Notes: a model not told the origin generated them from the sequence alone. Shown: positions 1-8,331, counted from the stretch's first letter. The stretch is DNA of 19,277 bases from Lachnospiraceae bacterium (GCA_900770345.1 CAAGKF010000172.1:1-19277), one strand, 5' to 3'. Program-made: numbers and translations.

Positions 1-161
1 ACTTTTAATTTATATCCCGAAAAATTGGGATCATCCTCGCAGGGATACAGCCCTTCAAAAGAGAAAAAAGCCCTTCTTTTATTATCAAAATGGTCTTTTG
101 CCAAGCTCAAAACGAAACCCAATATCGTTCCAAATAAAGTACCAATAATTGCATCATCCAA
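1..161 (-). CDS. Membrane-anchored protein of unknown function, 5' part only
   Basis: An open frame of 53 codons runs from a TTG at 161-159 off the left edge, so only the N-terminus is visible. A strong AGGAGG ribosome site at 177-172 lies 10 nt before the TTG. The frame starts 22 nt after the stop of the helicase gene, so it reads as the third gene of the OLD/helicase operon. The first residues are acidic (Asp-Asp), then residues 4-20 form a Gly-rich hydrophobic segment (AIIGTLFGTILGFVLSL), followed by a basic stretch (DNKRR, 26-30). This looks like a single N-terminal membrane anchor with the rest in the cytosol. The nearby ATG pair belongs to a frame that stops after about 16 codons, which supports the TTG start. 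I do not recognise the family. It may be a third component of the defence operon or an unrelated passenger; the C-terminal part outside the window would decide. Confidence 0.6.
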   Translation of the reverse strand, partial: MDDAIIGTLFGTILGFVLSLAKDHFDNKRRAFFSFEGLYPCEDDPNFSGYKLK

Positions 162-183
162 TTAGGTCCTGCCTCCTAGTCTC

Positions 184-1299
184 TCAGCTTTTAATTGGTT
201 CCAATTTCTGTTCTCCCCAAATTCGTTTTGGATAACATTCCCTAATTTTATTCATTTTCTCCTTTTTTATAACGATTGCAACACTATATTTCGCCCGTGT
301 AACAGCTACATAGCATTTTGCTTTTGTCGAATCATCCAGAATTTCACATTTATTTATCAATAATGCGTCCACGAACTTCTTCGTTGGATAAATCAAGACT
401 CTTTCAAAAGTCAGCCCTTTTGATTCGCCAAAATTATAAACTGGTAGAGCCAATGAATTATTGACTTTTGCACCTTTATTAAATCTTAAAATTACAGGCT
501 TGTATTTGTTGCAATAAGTTGCTACATTTGCTTCATCCAAAAAGAAAACACCATCATGGCCACTTTTTTCATGATTATCCGATTTAACTGCCTGCATATC
601 AGGATAGAATTGATTGGCAAGAGCACAAATATCAGCATTATTGCGATGGCTTGTATTTAGCGTAGTTTTATCAATCTCTATATGCACTTTCTTGGCTATA
701 ATATATTCTTCCAAATGTCCCTGGTACTTCTTATTTTTTCTTTCCCAATGTGTAGCATATGTTGTTTGTCGAGGATCACCAGCTATAATAAGGGGGATAT
801 CCGCTTTTTGCATATCCTTTATCAGTTCAAAATCATACCCAGCCATGTCCTGGGCTTCGTCAATGTAAATCACAGAATAAATTTTCTTCAATCGATTGAG
901 AACCAAATCACCTGATGCTTCATTAAGTTTATAGGTAAGTTTTGCCAGTTTATCACTGTAGACTTTTCCTTCTTTATTTAAATAATGATTTTCAAAATCT
1001 AATTCACTACTATAGCGAGCTGACTGCTGGTTGACCAAAACTATACCATTTATTGGCTTTTGTAATTTAACCCCTTGATAAGGCCTAACCCCTTCTCTCA
1101 ATAAAAATGTGAACCAAGGTAAAACATCAATATTTTCAGGAATACAGCCCACCTTTTCATAAATTTTTTTCTTGATTTCCAACATGTTAGCGTCAGTAAA
1201 TGTAGTAATTAAAACTCTCTTTTCTCGATTATTAAGAGCTTTATTCACCAAATATGTAGTTTTGCCAGCGCCTGCAGCAGCAATCAATAATTTACTCAT
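184..1299 (-). CDS. Short UvrD-like SF1 helicase, Gabija GajB-like partner of the OLD nuclease
   Basis: This is a 371-residue superfamily 1 helicase or ATPase. Visible motifs are Walker A/motif I AAAGAGKT (7-14), motif Ia around ITTFTDAN (31-38), motif II IYIDEAQD (144-151), motif III AGDPRQTTY (173-181), a motif IV-like RFNKGA (272-277), motif V KGLTFERVLI (294-303) and motif VI YVAVTRAK (330-337). The protein starts six residues before Walker A, so it has no Q motif. Motifs IV and V are only about 20 residues apart, so the 2B insertion of UvrD, Rep and GajB is missing. The ATG overlaps the OLD gene stop by 8 bp, implying translational coupling. Pairing of an OLD nuclease with a UvrD-like protein defines class 2 OLD systems, including the anti-phage system Gabija, whose GajB is clearly longer. 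From the motifs it should bind and hydrolyse nucleotide; whether it unwinds DNA is uncertain. The assignment to GajB itself is inference. Confidence 0.85.
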   Translation of the reverse strand: MSKLLIAAAGAGKTTYLVNKALNNREKRVLITTFTDANMLEIKKKIYEKVGCIPENIDVLPWFTFLLREGVRPYQGVKLQKPINGIVLVNQQSARYSSELDFENHYLNKEGKVYSDKLAKLTYKLNEASGDLVLNRLKKIYSVIYIDEAQDMAGYDFELIKDMQKADIPLIIAGDPRQTTYATHWERKNKKYQGHLEEYIIAKKVHIEIDKTTLNTSHRNNADICALANQFYPDMQAVKSDNHEKSGHDGVFFLDEANVATYCNKYKPVILRFNKGAKVNNSLALPVYNFGESKGLTFERVLIYPTKKFVDALLINKCEILDDSTKAKCYVAVTRAKYSVAIVIKKEKMNKIRECYPKRIWGEQKLEPIKS

Positions 1300-2932
1300 C
1301 TCGAACAGCCTTCATAATATATTCCGGGTAGTTAATTCTTTTCTCACTTTCAAAAATAGCAAGGGCACAAACTGCTTTATTGTTTTTCATATATTTCCGT
1401 AAGTCATCTTCATTTTTATATCTCTTTTTGAAGATTTCATTAAAAAGCTGTAATGAATTTGCCTTCAACAGTTTGGGTTCTAATGTATTATAATTATATG
1501 GCTTATCGTCAATTTTTAAATCTCCGCCAGGATCCACTTCCATATCAATACAAATTTTAATATTTTCCTTTGCATTTTCCTCTAAATAGTCCTTATATTT
1601 CTTTATTACACGGTCTATATTTCCATCGTTATCAGAAACAACGGCTGTAACAATCTTGAGTTTATCAGCTATTTCCAAATATCGTAAGAAGCTCAGTCCA
1701 TTCACTGAAATCACATCAACACCATTTTGAATTGGAAGTTTCCCATCATGACTATCCATATAAGCCCTCTGCACAACCAACTCATCTGATGAACCTTCTA
1801 CCAAAATTGCTTTTTTACATAAAATTAGCCGGAGAGTATCATACCCCGCAAGCGCTTTAAAATACCGTGCTGAATCCAATTCACTGATTTTAGTCGTTTT
1901 ATGATTTTTCAGCAAAATAAGGTGATCCAGCCCTAATTTATTTGCGACGAAGCTGCTGTGTGTAGATACAATAATTTGTTTATCCTGGTATTTTCTGGTG
2001 ATTGCATCCGTTAATATATTCAATTTTGAATAGGACAAGTGATTCTCAGGTTCTTCCAGTAAAATGACAGACGTTCTTTCTGATTTTTTGCTTCCTAAAG
2101 CCAGCTCAGTTTTTAGAATACTTTGGGCTCCTTTTCCCACATATTCAAATGGTATTCCAGAAACATGCGTCGTAACATTATTTTGCCAGGAATCCATATT
2201 CCCCTGGTTAGCTTTTAATTCAACTTTTCCTGATACACTCGCAGTCTTATCTCCGATTTTGTTATTAATTCTCTTAATGATGGTTTGCCCTGCAAAATCA
2301 TCGATCATTTTTCTGTTGGCTTTCCGAATTTCAGCGATGTCATCATCGTCCAGTATGGTTTTAACAATTCTGGAAACGAATATATCTGAGCCATTTTGGT
2401 ATCGGTATGTCGAAGAATCGATTAAAGCGGAACGAACAGGAAATCTGTATGGAGTCATTATTTCCCTGGCAAAAGAAGCCCATGAAATCTTATAATATTC
2501 AATAGGAATGCTGCGAATCTCTTCTTTGATGAAATCCTCATATTCTTTTTTGTAGACCTCATCAAATGCAATTTTTAATGAAATTCCCTCTACATTGGAT
2601 TCGTTCTCTAGATTACCATTTCCTTCAAAACGTGGATCAACAGGTTCAAACGTAATCTCAATTAAAATTGACGGCGGTAAAGGGTTTTCATGGGCATTCA
2701 CTTTATTGATATACTCCTGGACACTTTCCTGGTTGAACAAATAGGGCGATAACGCTCTAGAAATATTTCTTCCTTCATAAATACCTGTTAAAGCGAGATG
2801 AATTGCCTGTAAAATCGTTGTCTTGCCTGTTTCATTATCTCCAACAAGGATATTCATCTTCGGATTGAATTCAAGAGTGAATCTATCTTTAAAACCCTTG
2901 AAGTTTTCTATTATGATTTTTTGAATACCCAT
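1292..2932 (-). CDS. OLD-family ATPase with TOPRIM nuclease domain, Gabija GajA-like
   Basis: This is a 546-residue protein with an N-terminal ABC/SMC-type ATPase and a C-terminal TOPRIM domain, close to the usual GajA length. Walker A is GDNETGKTT (31-39), Walker B VILLEEPE (289-296) and the H-loop STHSS (323-327, His325). The TOPRIM signature follows: LVEGSSDE with Glu379, and SDNDG with Asp434 and Asp436, the residues expected to bind metal for DNA cleavage. In Gabija, GajA is a DNA-nicking endonuclease held in check by nucleotides, and GajB is its helicase partner. A GGAGGAG ribosome site precedes the ATG. The gene lies 66 nt after wzx on the same strand with no evident terminator between, and overlaps the helicase gene. 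Another class 2 OLD system not classed as Gabija is the main alternative. PARIS and Septu are less likely because of the fused TOPRIM domain and the UvrD partner. Confidence 0.88.
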   Translation of the reverse strand: MGIQKIIIENFKGFKDRFTLEFNPKMNILVGDNETGKTTILQAIHLALTGIYEGRNISRALSPYLFNQESVQEYINKVNAHENPLPPSILIEITFEPVDPRFEGNGNLENESNVEGISLKIAFDEVYKKEYEDFIKEEIRSIPIEYYKISWASFAREIMTPYRFPVRSALIDSSTYRYQNGSDIFVSRIVKTILDDDDIAEIRKANRKMIDDFAGQTIIKRINNKIGDKTASVSGKVELKANQGNMDSWQNNVTTHVSGIPFEYVGKGAQSILKTELALGSKKSERTSVILLEEPENHLSYSKLNILTDAITRKYQDKQIIVSTHSSFVANKLGLDHLILLKNHKTTKISELDSARYFKALAGYDTLRLILCKKAILVEGSSDELVVQRAYMDSHDGKLPIQNGVDVISVNGLSFLRYLEIADKLKIVTAVVSDNDGNIDRVIKKYKDYLEENAKENIKICIDMEVDPGGDLKIDDKPYNYNTLEPKLLKANSLQLFNEIFKKRYKNEDDLRKYMKNNKAVCALAIFESEKRINYPEYIMKAVRDE

Positions 2933-2998
2933 TGTATCTCCTCCTCTCTACCGCTATAATCATTTCTCATTAAACTTTACATTGAGTATTTATTACAG

Positions 2999-4402
2999 TT
3001 ACCTTTCTCTAAATCCATTGATTGCTAATATAATCGACCTTCGATTTGAATAGAATATCATACTCAATACAATTGTATATATAAATGTGGATGTAAAATT
3101 TTCAAAGAAATAACCGGACAGGATAAAAGTTAAAACCAATAAAAAATCATCGAAAATTCTCTTCTGAAGTTCAATGTTAAGGATTTTTGCGAGGTAAAAT
3201 TCAGAAATAAAACTTCTAAATGCGCATGCTAATACAATTCCAAAGACAGCTATATCCAAATTATGAATCATTAAGACAGAGAATATTGTCCAAATTATAC
3301 TTAGTAAAACTGCATACAAATTAATTTTCAACATTAGAGCTTCTTTTCGCAAATTTTTCAAATATGTATTTGAAAGCAGAATAACTTTACTTTCGAATAC
3401 ACAAATGGGAAACAAGATTACCATATATTTTAAATAAGAAGCATACTGAGGTAACCATAAACCAAGAATTAAACGCATAGGATAATAAAAAATGAGTATT
3501 AAGAAAAGAATTAGAGACAAAATATCACGAATATGTAAATATAGTTTCGGCAATTGATCAGAGCAAATCCTTTTTAACGCTGGAAAAAGCACGATGCTTA
3601 CGGCATTTATGAATACCATTAGAAAATTGGAAACGCTGAGTGTTAAAGAAACACGTCCAAATGTAGCAATATCCCAGCCTTCAGAAATTCCATATCGGAT
3701 GACACCGATGACAAGCACGCTTGATGTATTGGCGATAAGCAGCTTCAGGCCGACACTTATATTATCTTTAGCTTCTTGAAAAATTTTATGAACAGAATCG
3801 AAAGGATATACAAATAACTTTTTACAAATATAGAAGCCCGCAAAACACGACATCACAAGAGATAAAGTTTTAACCAAATAAAACCCATAAAAATGTTTAA
3901 TTCCTATCGTGATAATAACCAGAATCCCAATTAAAAACGTGATTCGTTCAATTAAAACTAGTTCTGCATATTTTTTTATTTGATTAGTAATTTGCAAAAT
4001 AAAATTAGAAAATAGGTTTAAATTATATAATAGCGGAAATATCGAACTGAGTTGTAGTATCGTTCTTTGTACTGAGTCTTGCATACATAGGGTAGCAAAC
4101 AGAAATATACCAACACCTATAACACTCTCTAAAGCCATCAACCCAACATACTGCCCTGAGTATTTTTCCGGATTTAATTTATCTATACTATACCCTGCAT
4201 ATCGAAGATATATACCGTCGATCCATCCTAAATGACAACAACCTGCAAATGAAATATAAAATAAAAAGAGTTGCCACATACCATAATCTTCAGCGTCCAG
4301 GAATTTTGGTGCTACAAGGACCAAAATTGCAGATATTGCAAATGACACCAGGTTGGCCATAAAGGAATACGAAACATTACGAATAAAATTGCTAAAATGC
4401 AT
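2999..4402 (-). CDS. wzx: Wzx-type polysaccharide repeat-unit flippase
   Basis: The 467-residue product is hydrophobic throughout, with about a dozen membrane segments separated by short basic loops. Its N-terminus is typical of MOP/MATE-fold polysaccharide transporters: a short amphipathic start, a first helix (residues about 14-33), then a DAEDYGMWQL segment (about 37-46), where the family usually has a Gly-Tyr/Phe-Gly turn. The role is to flip undecaprenyl-diphosphate-linked repeat units across the inner membrane so that Wzy can polymerise them. I chose the ATG at 4402 over the GTG one codon upstream because AAGGAG (4415-4410) is 7 nt from the ATG. It is the last recognised capsule gene, 30 nt after the KpsC/S-like gene. 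The base composition is strongly AT-rich, as usual for the variable part of capsule loci. The family is clear; the transported unit cannot be inferred. Confidence 0.88.
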   Translation of the reverse strand: MHFSNFIRNVSYSFMANLVSFAISAILVLVAPKFLDAEDYGMWQLFLFYISFAGCCHLGWIDGIYLRYAGYSIDKLNPEKYSGQYVGLMALESVIGVGIFLFATLCMQDSVQRTILQLSSIFPLLYNLNLFSNFILQITNQIKKYAELVLIERITFLIGILVIITIGIKHFYGFYLVKTLSLVMSCFAGFYICKKLFVYPFDSVHKIFQEAKDNISVGLKLLIANTSSVLVIGVIRYGISEGWDIATFGRVSLTLSVSNFLMVFINAVSIVLFPALKRICSDQLPKLYLHIRDILSLILFLILIFYYPMRLILGLWLPQYASYLKYMVILFPICVFESKVILLSNTYLKNLRKEALMLKINLYAVLLSIIWTIFSVLMIHNLDIAVFGIVLACAFRSFISEFYLAKILNIELQKRIFDDFLLVLTFILSGYFFENFTSTFIYTIVLSMIFYSNRRSIILAINGFRER

Positions 4403-4432
4403 CACTAGGCTCCTTGTAACACTTTAACAGAT

Positions 4433-5671
4433 TTAATCTACTTTTAAATCTGTTCTTTCCAATACTTTCTTAAAATTTTCTATAGAAATATTATCTGTCC
4501 CCCAATAGTCAATATTCAAAAGATACCCCATTACATATCTGGATATATCGTCTTGAGTGAAATTTTCATACAATGCTTTTCCAAATACATGTACTGGCCG
4601 ATTTAATATTTTTGCTTCTAAGCCTACTGTTGAATTAATGGTAAAAGTTTCCTGGGCATACTTGATTAGTTTAAATGTATTTTCGTTAGTAATAAGAGTC
4701 CTATTATAATTTGAAAGGACTGATTCTAATTTTTCAAAATAAAGCGGATTCTTTTCGGCAGGATGAGGCTTTATAACTAAATAAAAATTGTGGTTTCTTG
4801 CATAATCCAACGCTTTTTTTACAGCATTAAGAACCGTAATATTACCATTAATCAATACTTGGGTATCAGTCGAAACCTGCAATGGAAAAAAAATATAGTT
4901 GATTTTCCTGATGTCTTCTTTTATTAAATCACAGGGCATGCCATGAAAACGCTTAAAAGTTCTTCTAATTGGTATTTTTCTTTGAACAATACCATTGTGA
5001 ATCATATACCCAATGAAATCCAACGTATAATTTTGAATATATTGTAGTAAACGGATTTTTTTAGCCTGTGGAATTGTTGTTTGCTGGAACTTTTCTGCTA
5101 TATATTTGTTACGCCACACTAAATATTCATCTGTTTTTAAAGGTATTTTATTCAAGATTTCCTTATGCAAATAAAGATAAGATCTACAGTTCGTACCCTT
5201 AGAGTCAACAAAAAGTTTCCCCTTGATATTAGCAATTTCGAAGTATAAAGTTTTAATGCAATTTCTTTTTGCAAAATCTTTAAGCGCATGGTCAATAATT
5301 TTATATCCATTCCAGCACCAGATATAATCTATCTCACTTTTATTTAATGTTTCAAAAAATGCCATTGCTGCATTATAACATTTATATGCTCCCTTTAATG
5401 AAATAGAATTTGTAAGACACTCTAAATCTAGATCTAGATTTAGATTTTTCTCTTCATTATCTTTTCTACAAAACTCATCCGTCAAATAAAACACTTCTGC
5501 GTCTGCTTTTAGACACTTCTTCGCATAAGTATATACATGATAACGATACGTTAAAAATACAAATCTATATCCTAAAATAGATCCTGCATTTAAGAATCGT
5601 CTAAAAAAGTTGAATTCCTCATCGCTGCAGACATTTACTAAAATCAAATGATTGGATATTAAGTTGGGCAT
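4433..5671 (-). CDS. Capsule_synth (KpsC/KpsS-like) putative glycosyltransferase
   Basis: This is a 412-residue soluble protein. The C-terminal half carries the marks of the capsule-synthesis family known from KpsS and KpsC: FFPLQVSTDTQ (261-271), VIKPHPAE (299-306), TINSTVGLEA (344-353) and GKALYE (364-369). KpsC and KpsS build the poly-Kdo linker in ABC-transporter-dependent capsules. Here the gene sits between wzy and wzx, with no Kdo-synthesis or KpsM/T genes in view, so it more likely adds a sugar of the repeat unit. The N-terminal half (about 1-240) shows no motif I can name. An acidic run NLNLDLDLE (76-84) is encoded by a perfect 24-bp palindrome. A GGGGAG ribosome site precedes the ATG, 34 nt after wzy. 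Family membership is well supported; donor sugar and linkage are unknown. Confidence 0.72.
   Translation of the reverse strand: MPNLISNHLILVNVCSDEEFNFFRRFLNAGSILGYRFVFLTYRYHVYTYAKKCLKADAEVFYLTDEFCRKDNEEKNLNLDLDLECLTNSISLKGAYKCYNAAMAFFETLNKSEIDYIWCWNGYKIIDHALKDFAKRNCIKTLYFEIANIKGKLFVDSKGTNCRSYLYLHKEILNKIPLKTDEYLVWRNKYIAEKFQQTTIPQAKKIRLLQYIQNYTLDFIGYMIHNGIVQRKIPIRRTFKRFHGMPCDLIKEDIRKINYIFFPLQVSTDTQVLINGNITVLNAVKKALDYARNHNFYLVIKPHPAEKNPLYFEKLESVLSNYNRTLITNENTFKLIKYAQETFTINSTVGLEAKILNRPVHVFGKALYENFTQDDISRYVMGYLLNIDYWGTDNISIENFKKVLERTDLKVD
5421..5444. repeat. Perfect 24-bp palindrome inside the KpsC/S-like gene
   Basis: The 24 bases read identically on both strands and contain overlapping TCTAGA and AGATCT blocks. 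In the coding frame they give alternating Asn/Asp-Leu residues. It lies in an AT-rich gene and could be low-complexity chance, but a perfect palindrome of this length is unusual. It could form a hairpin in the mRNA. Confidence 0.85.
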
Positions 5672-5705
5672 TTTTCTCCCCCTAATTTATTTCATCTTTA
5701 TCCAT

Positions 5706-7079
5706 TTAAACTTTTATCCTTTTAAAGAAAAATTTAGTACAATACATTAACATAATAGAAAGGAGTAAAACCTTATAGCCAAAGCGAAATGGAGATCTAA
5801 TTTCACTTAAAATGAGTATATAGAACACAAAAAATGTACCTGCTTTATAATAATTTTGGTGAAGATTCATCTTGTTAAGCAAATAATCAATAAAGCCCAA
5901 AAATCCACCCCATAACATCGCAAAACCTACGCCTGCATAACCTAAATAATAATAAAAATCTGCTATATAGGAACTTCCCAACGCTCTAAGGCCTAGTAAA
6001 TCATACCCTTCTTGAGCAATCGATGGATATATATAAGTAATACCAGGAATACTTACTAAGAATTCATGCGTAAATATCCCTAAATAATTATGTATGAATC
6101 CTCCATCATTATATATAGATACTTCATGCGCCAGTACAAAAATAGTCAGTCCGAATTCTTCTAACGACTTAAAGATTACATCACTAGTGATACATTTTAC
6201 CCATTCTTCTAAAAATCCATCAATAGAAAAACCTATACTTCTTACATGCATAATTGCAGTCAAAGTTGCTAATAGTATATACCCACATAGTACGAATAAT
6301 ATAACTTGCTTCCGATCAAATTTCTGTATATATGCATTATAATAAATCATCAAAAGTACTATGATGCACATACCCATACTGCGGACACCCGCTAACATCG
6401 AAATGCCTGCTAACAAAATGGACAGAATAAAAAACTTCTTTGCTCTTGATTTTTTGCCTTTTAATTTTGACGATACCATTAGAAAAAAGAGTCCAACATA
6501 CATAAAATTTCCAAGTGTTAGTAATGTAGATGGAATACTATTATATACATTGGTCAAATACCCATATTGGGATAATGTAAAATTATATACTTGAATGCCT
6601 CCCCATAGAAATCCAAATACTAATAAAAATAGCCATCCAGTTCGCAAATAAAATGTACTTGACTCAGCATCATTTATATCCCCATTTGCTTGAACGTCTA
6701 ATCTCGATTTATTATAAAAAATTAAATTCCCCAGAAAAGTGGCTGCTATACAATAAAAAGCATAAGAAGCGGCCTCAAATAAACTACCATCATCTACTCT
6801 ACCTAGCTGGTATAATACATAACTGGAGAAATCATAGTTAATTGAATAAAGTATAGTAACGCCGAATTCAAAAATTTGCCCCAATAAAATAAATATAGGA
6901 GCAAAAGAAAATAGGTTATAGCCATTTTTTAAGAAGAGGAAAATTTGGAATATAAAATTAGATACAACTATGATTGACAATGTAATAAAGTCATTTGTAT
7001 TGTTCAGGATAATAGTTACAATCGTCATAAATATAATGTAGCTAATTAAAGAAAGCAATTTGCATCTTCCAATTTTCAT
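5706..7079 (-). CDS. wzy: Wzy-type oligosaccharide repeat-unit polymerase
   Basis: This is a 457-residue polytopic membrane protein with about 12 hydrophobic segments and little else, as expected for the Wzy family. The most family-like stretch is in the C-terminal third: a polar loop ending in GLRALGSSYIADFYYYLGYA, then a Gly-rich membrane helix. A basic cytoplasmic loop (KLKGKKSRAKK) precedes a membrane pair containing GVRSMG. Wzy joins flipped repeat units en bloc at the periplasmic face of the inner membrane. I prefer the ATG at 7079, with AAGGA 9 nt upstream. A TTG at 7106 is in frame, but its ribosome site would be only about 2 nt away. The gene is 61 nt after the preceding GT gene. The sequence is very AT-rich and probably poorly conserved, which is normal for Wzy; its substrate cannot be read from sequence. 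Confidence 0.85.
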   Translation of the reverse strand: MKIGRCKLLSLISYIIFMTIVTIILNNTNDFITLSIIVVSNFIFQIFLFLKNGYNLFSFAPIFILLGQIFEFGVTILYSINYDFSSYVLYQLGRVDDGSLFEAASYAFYCIAATFLGNLIFYNKSRLDVQANGDINDAESSTFYLRTGWLFLLVFGFLWGGIQVYNFTLSQYGYLTNVYNSIPSTLLTLGNFMYVGLFFLMVSSKLKGKKSRAKKFFILSILLAGISMLAGVRSMGMCIIVLLMIYYNAYIQKFDRKQVILFVLCGYILLATLTAIMHVRSIGFSIDGFLEEWVKCITSDVIFKSLEEFGLTIFVLAHEVSIYNDGGFIHNYLGIFTHEFLVSIPGITYIYPSIAQEGYDLLGLRALGSSYIADFYYYLGYAGVGFAMLWGGFLGFIDYLLNKMNLHQNYYKAGTFFVFYILILSEIRSPFRFGYKVLLLSIMLMYCTKFFFKRIKV

Positions 7080-7140
7080 GTCATTCGTTCCTTCTCTTAA
7101 CCCCAATATCCTCTAATCAAACTGAAAAAATCAATTAATT

Positions 7141-8331
7141 TTAGAAGAGATTTTTTTCAACTATATGCGTATAAAGAAATAAATAAGCTAAAAACATCTT
7201 TTCTTTATCTAACAAATCTTTCGTAGCTACTGAAGATAAATCAATAAAATTTATGATTCTATCACACGCTAACGTTAAATTCCTTTTCTCTACTACAATT
7301 CCGTTCTCTCCCGCGCTTTCCGGACTTCCACCCGTATTATAAGTCACCACAGGCGTTCCACAAGCACGCGCTTCCAAATTAGTAGTCGGATAGTTATCTT
7401 CATAGGTGGGATTGAAAAACACATCTGCGGCCGTATAAAGCTGTGCCAGTTCTTTCGCACTGTCGGTCCGCTCCAGCCCGATGATAGAAGCTGGCAATGA
7501 AGACTTCTGCTCAGCAGATAAGCCAACGAGGACAATCTTCCATTCATCTGGCAGCATAGCAGCCAATTTGATAAAATCTTGCAATCCCTTTCTGGAGGTC
7601 CAGGGACTTGCCACACCCAGGATGATTTTTTTATCCTGTAGATTGTATTTTTCTCGAAAATCAGAGGGTGTTGGTTTAAAAATCGAAGTATCGATTCCAT
7701 TGTGGATGACTTGAACAGGATATTTCCCCAAAAAAGATTCTTTGACCAGATCTGCCAGCCATTGGGAAGGTGTCACCAGATGAAGATTCTTCACACTGGT
7801 AAATAAAGTTTTTTTCCTTTCAAAATTCCGGCGGCTATGATCCACTCCATAGGACTGTGGATAGGAACCCAATTCAGGGCAATCATGACAACCCGTTTTC
7901 CATAAAGAACAGCCGACATAATCAAAATGCGCACAATGTCCCGTAAAAGCCCAGCAATCATGTAGTGTCCACACTACAGGTTTCTGATAGTCGGCCAGAA
8001 AATTGAACAGAGTAGGATAATGCAGATAATGACCATGGATGTTATGGAGATGGATGATATCGGGATCATAACTTTTCATGAAAGCCACAAGGCGCTCTGT
8101 AGCTTTTTTTGAATACAAGCCTTCTCCATCCGTCAATCTGGAAAATAGGGTATGAAGATAGACATCAGCAGTAGAATCGATTTTATAGCTTTCTACATCT
8201 GCCGGGGCACTTCCCCTTCCATAACCAATACAGCAGGAGTGTCCTTCTTTTTTCAATACATGATAGAGATCAGTGGCGATTCTGCCTGTACTCCCTACTC
8301 CACATACTGTATTGATCTGGAATATCTTCAT
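7141..8331 (-). CDS. GT4-family glycosyltransferase, WcaC/AmsK-like
   Basis: This 396-residue GT-B enzyme opens with the Gly-rich acceptor loop INTVCGVGSTGRIA (6-19). The block WTLHDCWAFTGHC (121-133), followed by paired cysteines near 141, 148 and 151, marks the clade of GT4 enzymes with a Cys/His cluster. The donor site is YEDNYPTTNLE (310-320), in which Asp312 takes the place of the first Glu of the usual EX7E motif, as is common in this clade, then ARACGTPVV. It should transfer a sugar from a nucleotide donor to the lipid-linked repeat unit in the cytosol. It starts 12 nt after fnlC, with AAAGG upstream. Base composition changes abruptly near 7300: the last 50 or so codons are AT-rich like wzy, the rest is not. 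The C-terminus still ends in a family-like DKEKMFLAYLFLY, so the gene appears intact but mosaic. Confidence 0.87.
   Translation of the reverse strand: MKIFQINTVCGVGSTGRIATDLYHVLKKEGHSCCIGYGRGSAPADVESYKIDSTADVYLHTLFSRLTDGEGLYSKKATERLVAFMKSYDPDIIHLHNIHGHYLHYPTLFNFLADYQKPVVWTLHDCWAFTGHCAHFDYVGCSLWKTGCHDCPELGSYPQSYGVDHSRRNFERKKTLFTSVKNLHLVTPSQWLADLVKESFLGKYPVQVIHNGIDTSIFKPTPSDFREKYNLQDKKIILGVASPWTSRKGLQDFIKLAAMLPDEWKIVLVGLSAEQKSSLPASIIGLERTDSAKELAQLYTAADVFFNPTYEDNYPTTNLEARACGTPVVTYNTGGSPESAGENGIVVEKRNLTLACDRIINFIDLSSVATKDLLDKEKMFLAYLFLYTHIVEKNLF

Noticed and set aside
1292..2932. A PARIS, Septu or retron-type assignment for the OLD gene
   Set aside because: PARIS and Septu split the ATPase and nuclease functions between proteins, and retron systems need a reverse transcriptase. 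Here ATPase and TOPRIM are fused and the partner is a UvrD-like helicase.
2933..2998. A terminator or promoter between wzx and the OLD gene
   Set aside because: I found no GC-rich stem followed by a T run, and only scattered AT-rich hexamers without a proper -35/-10 pair.
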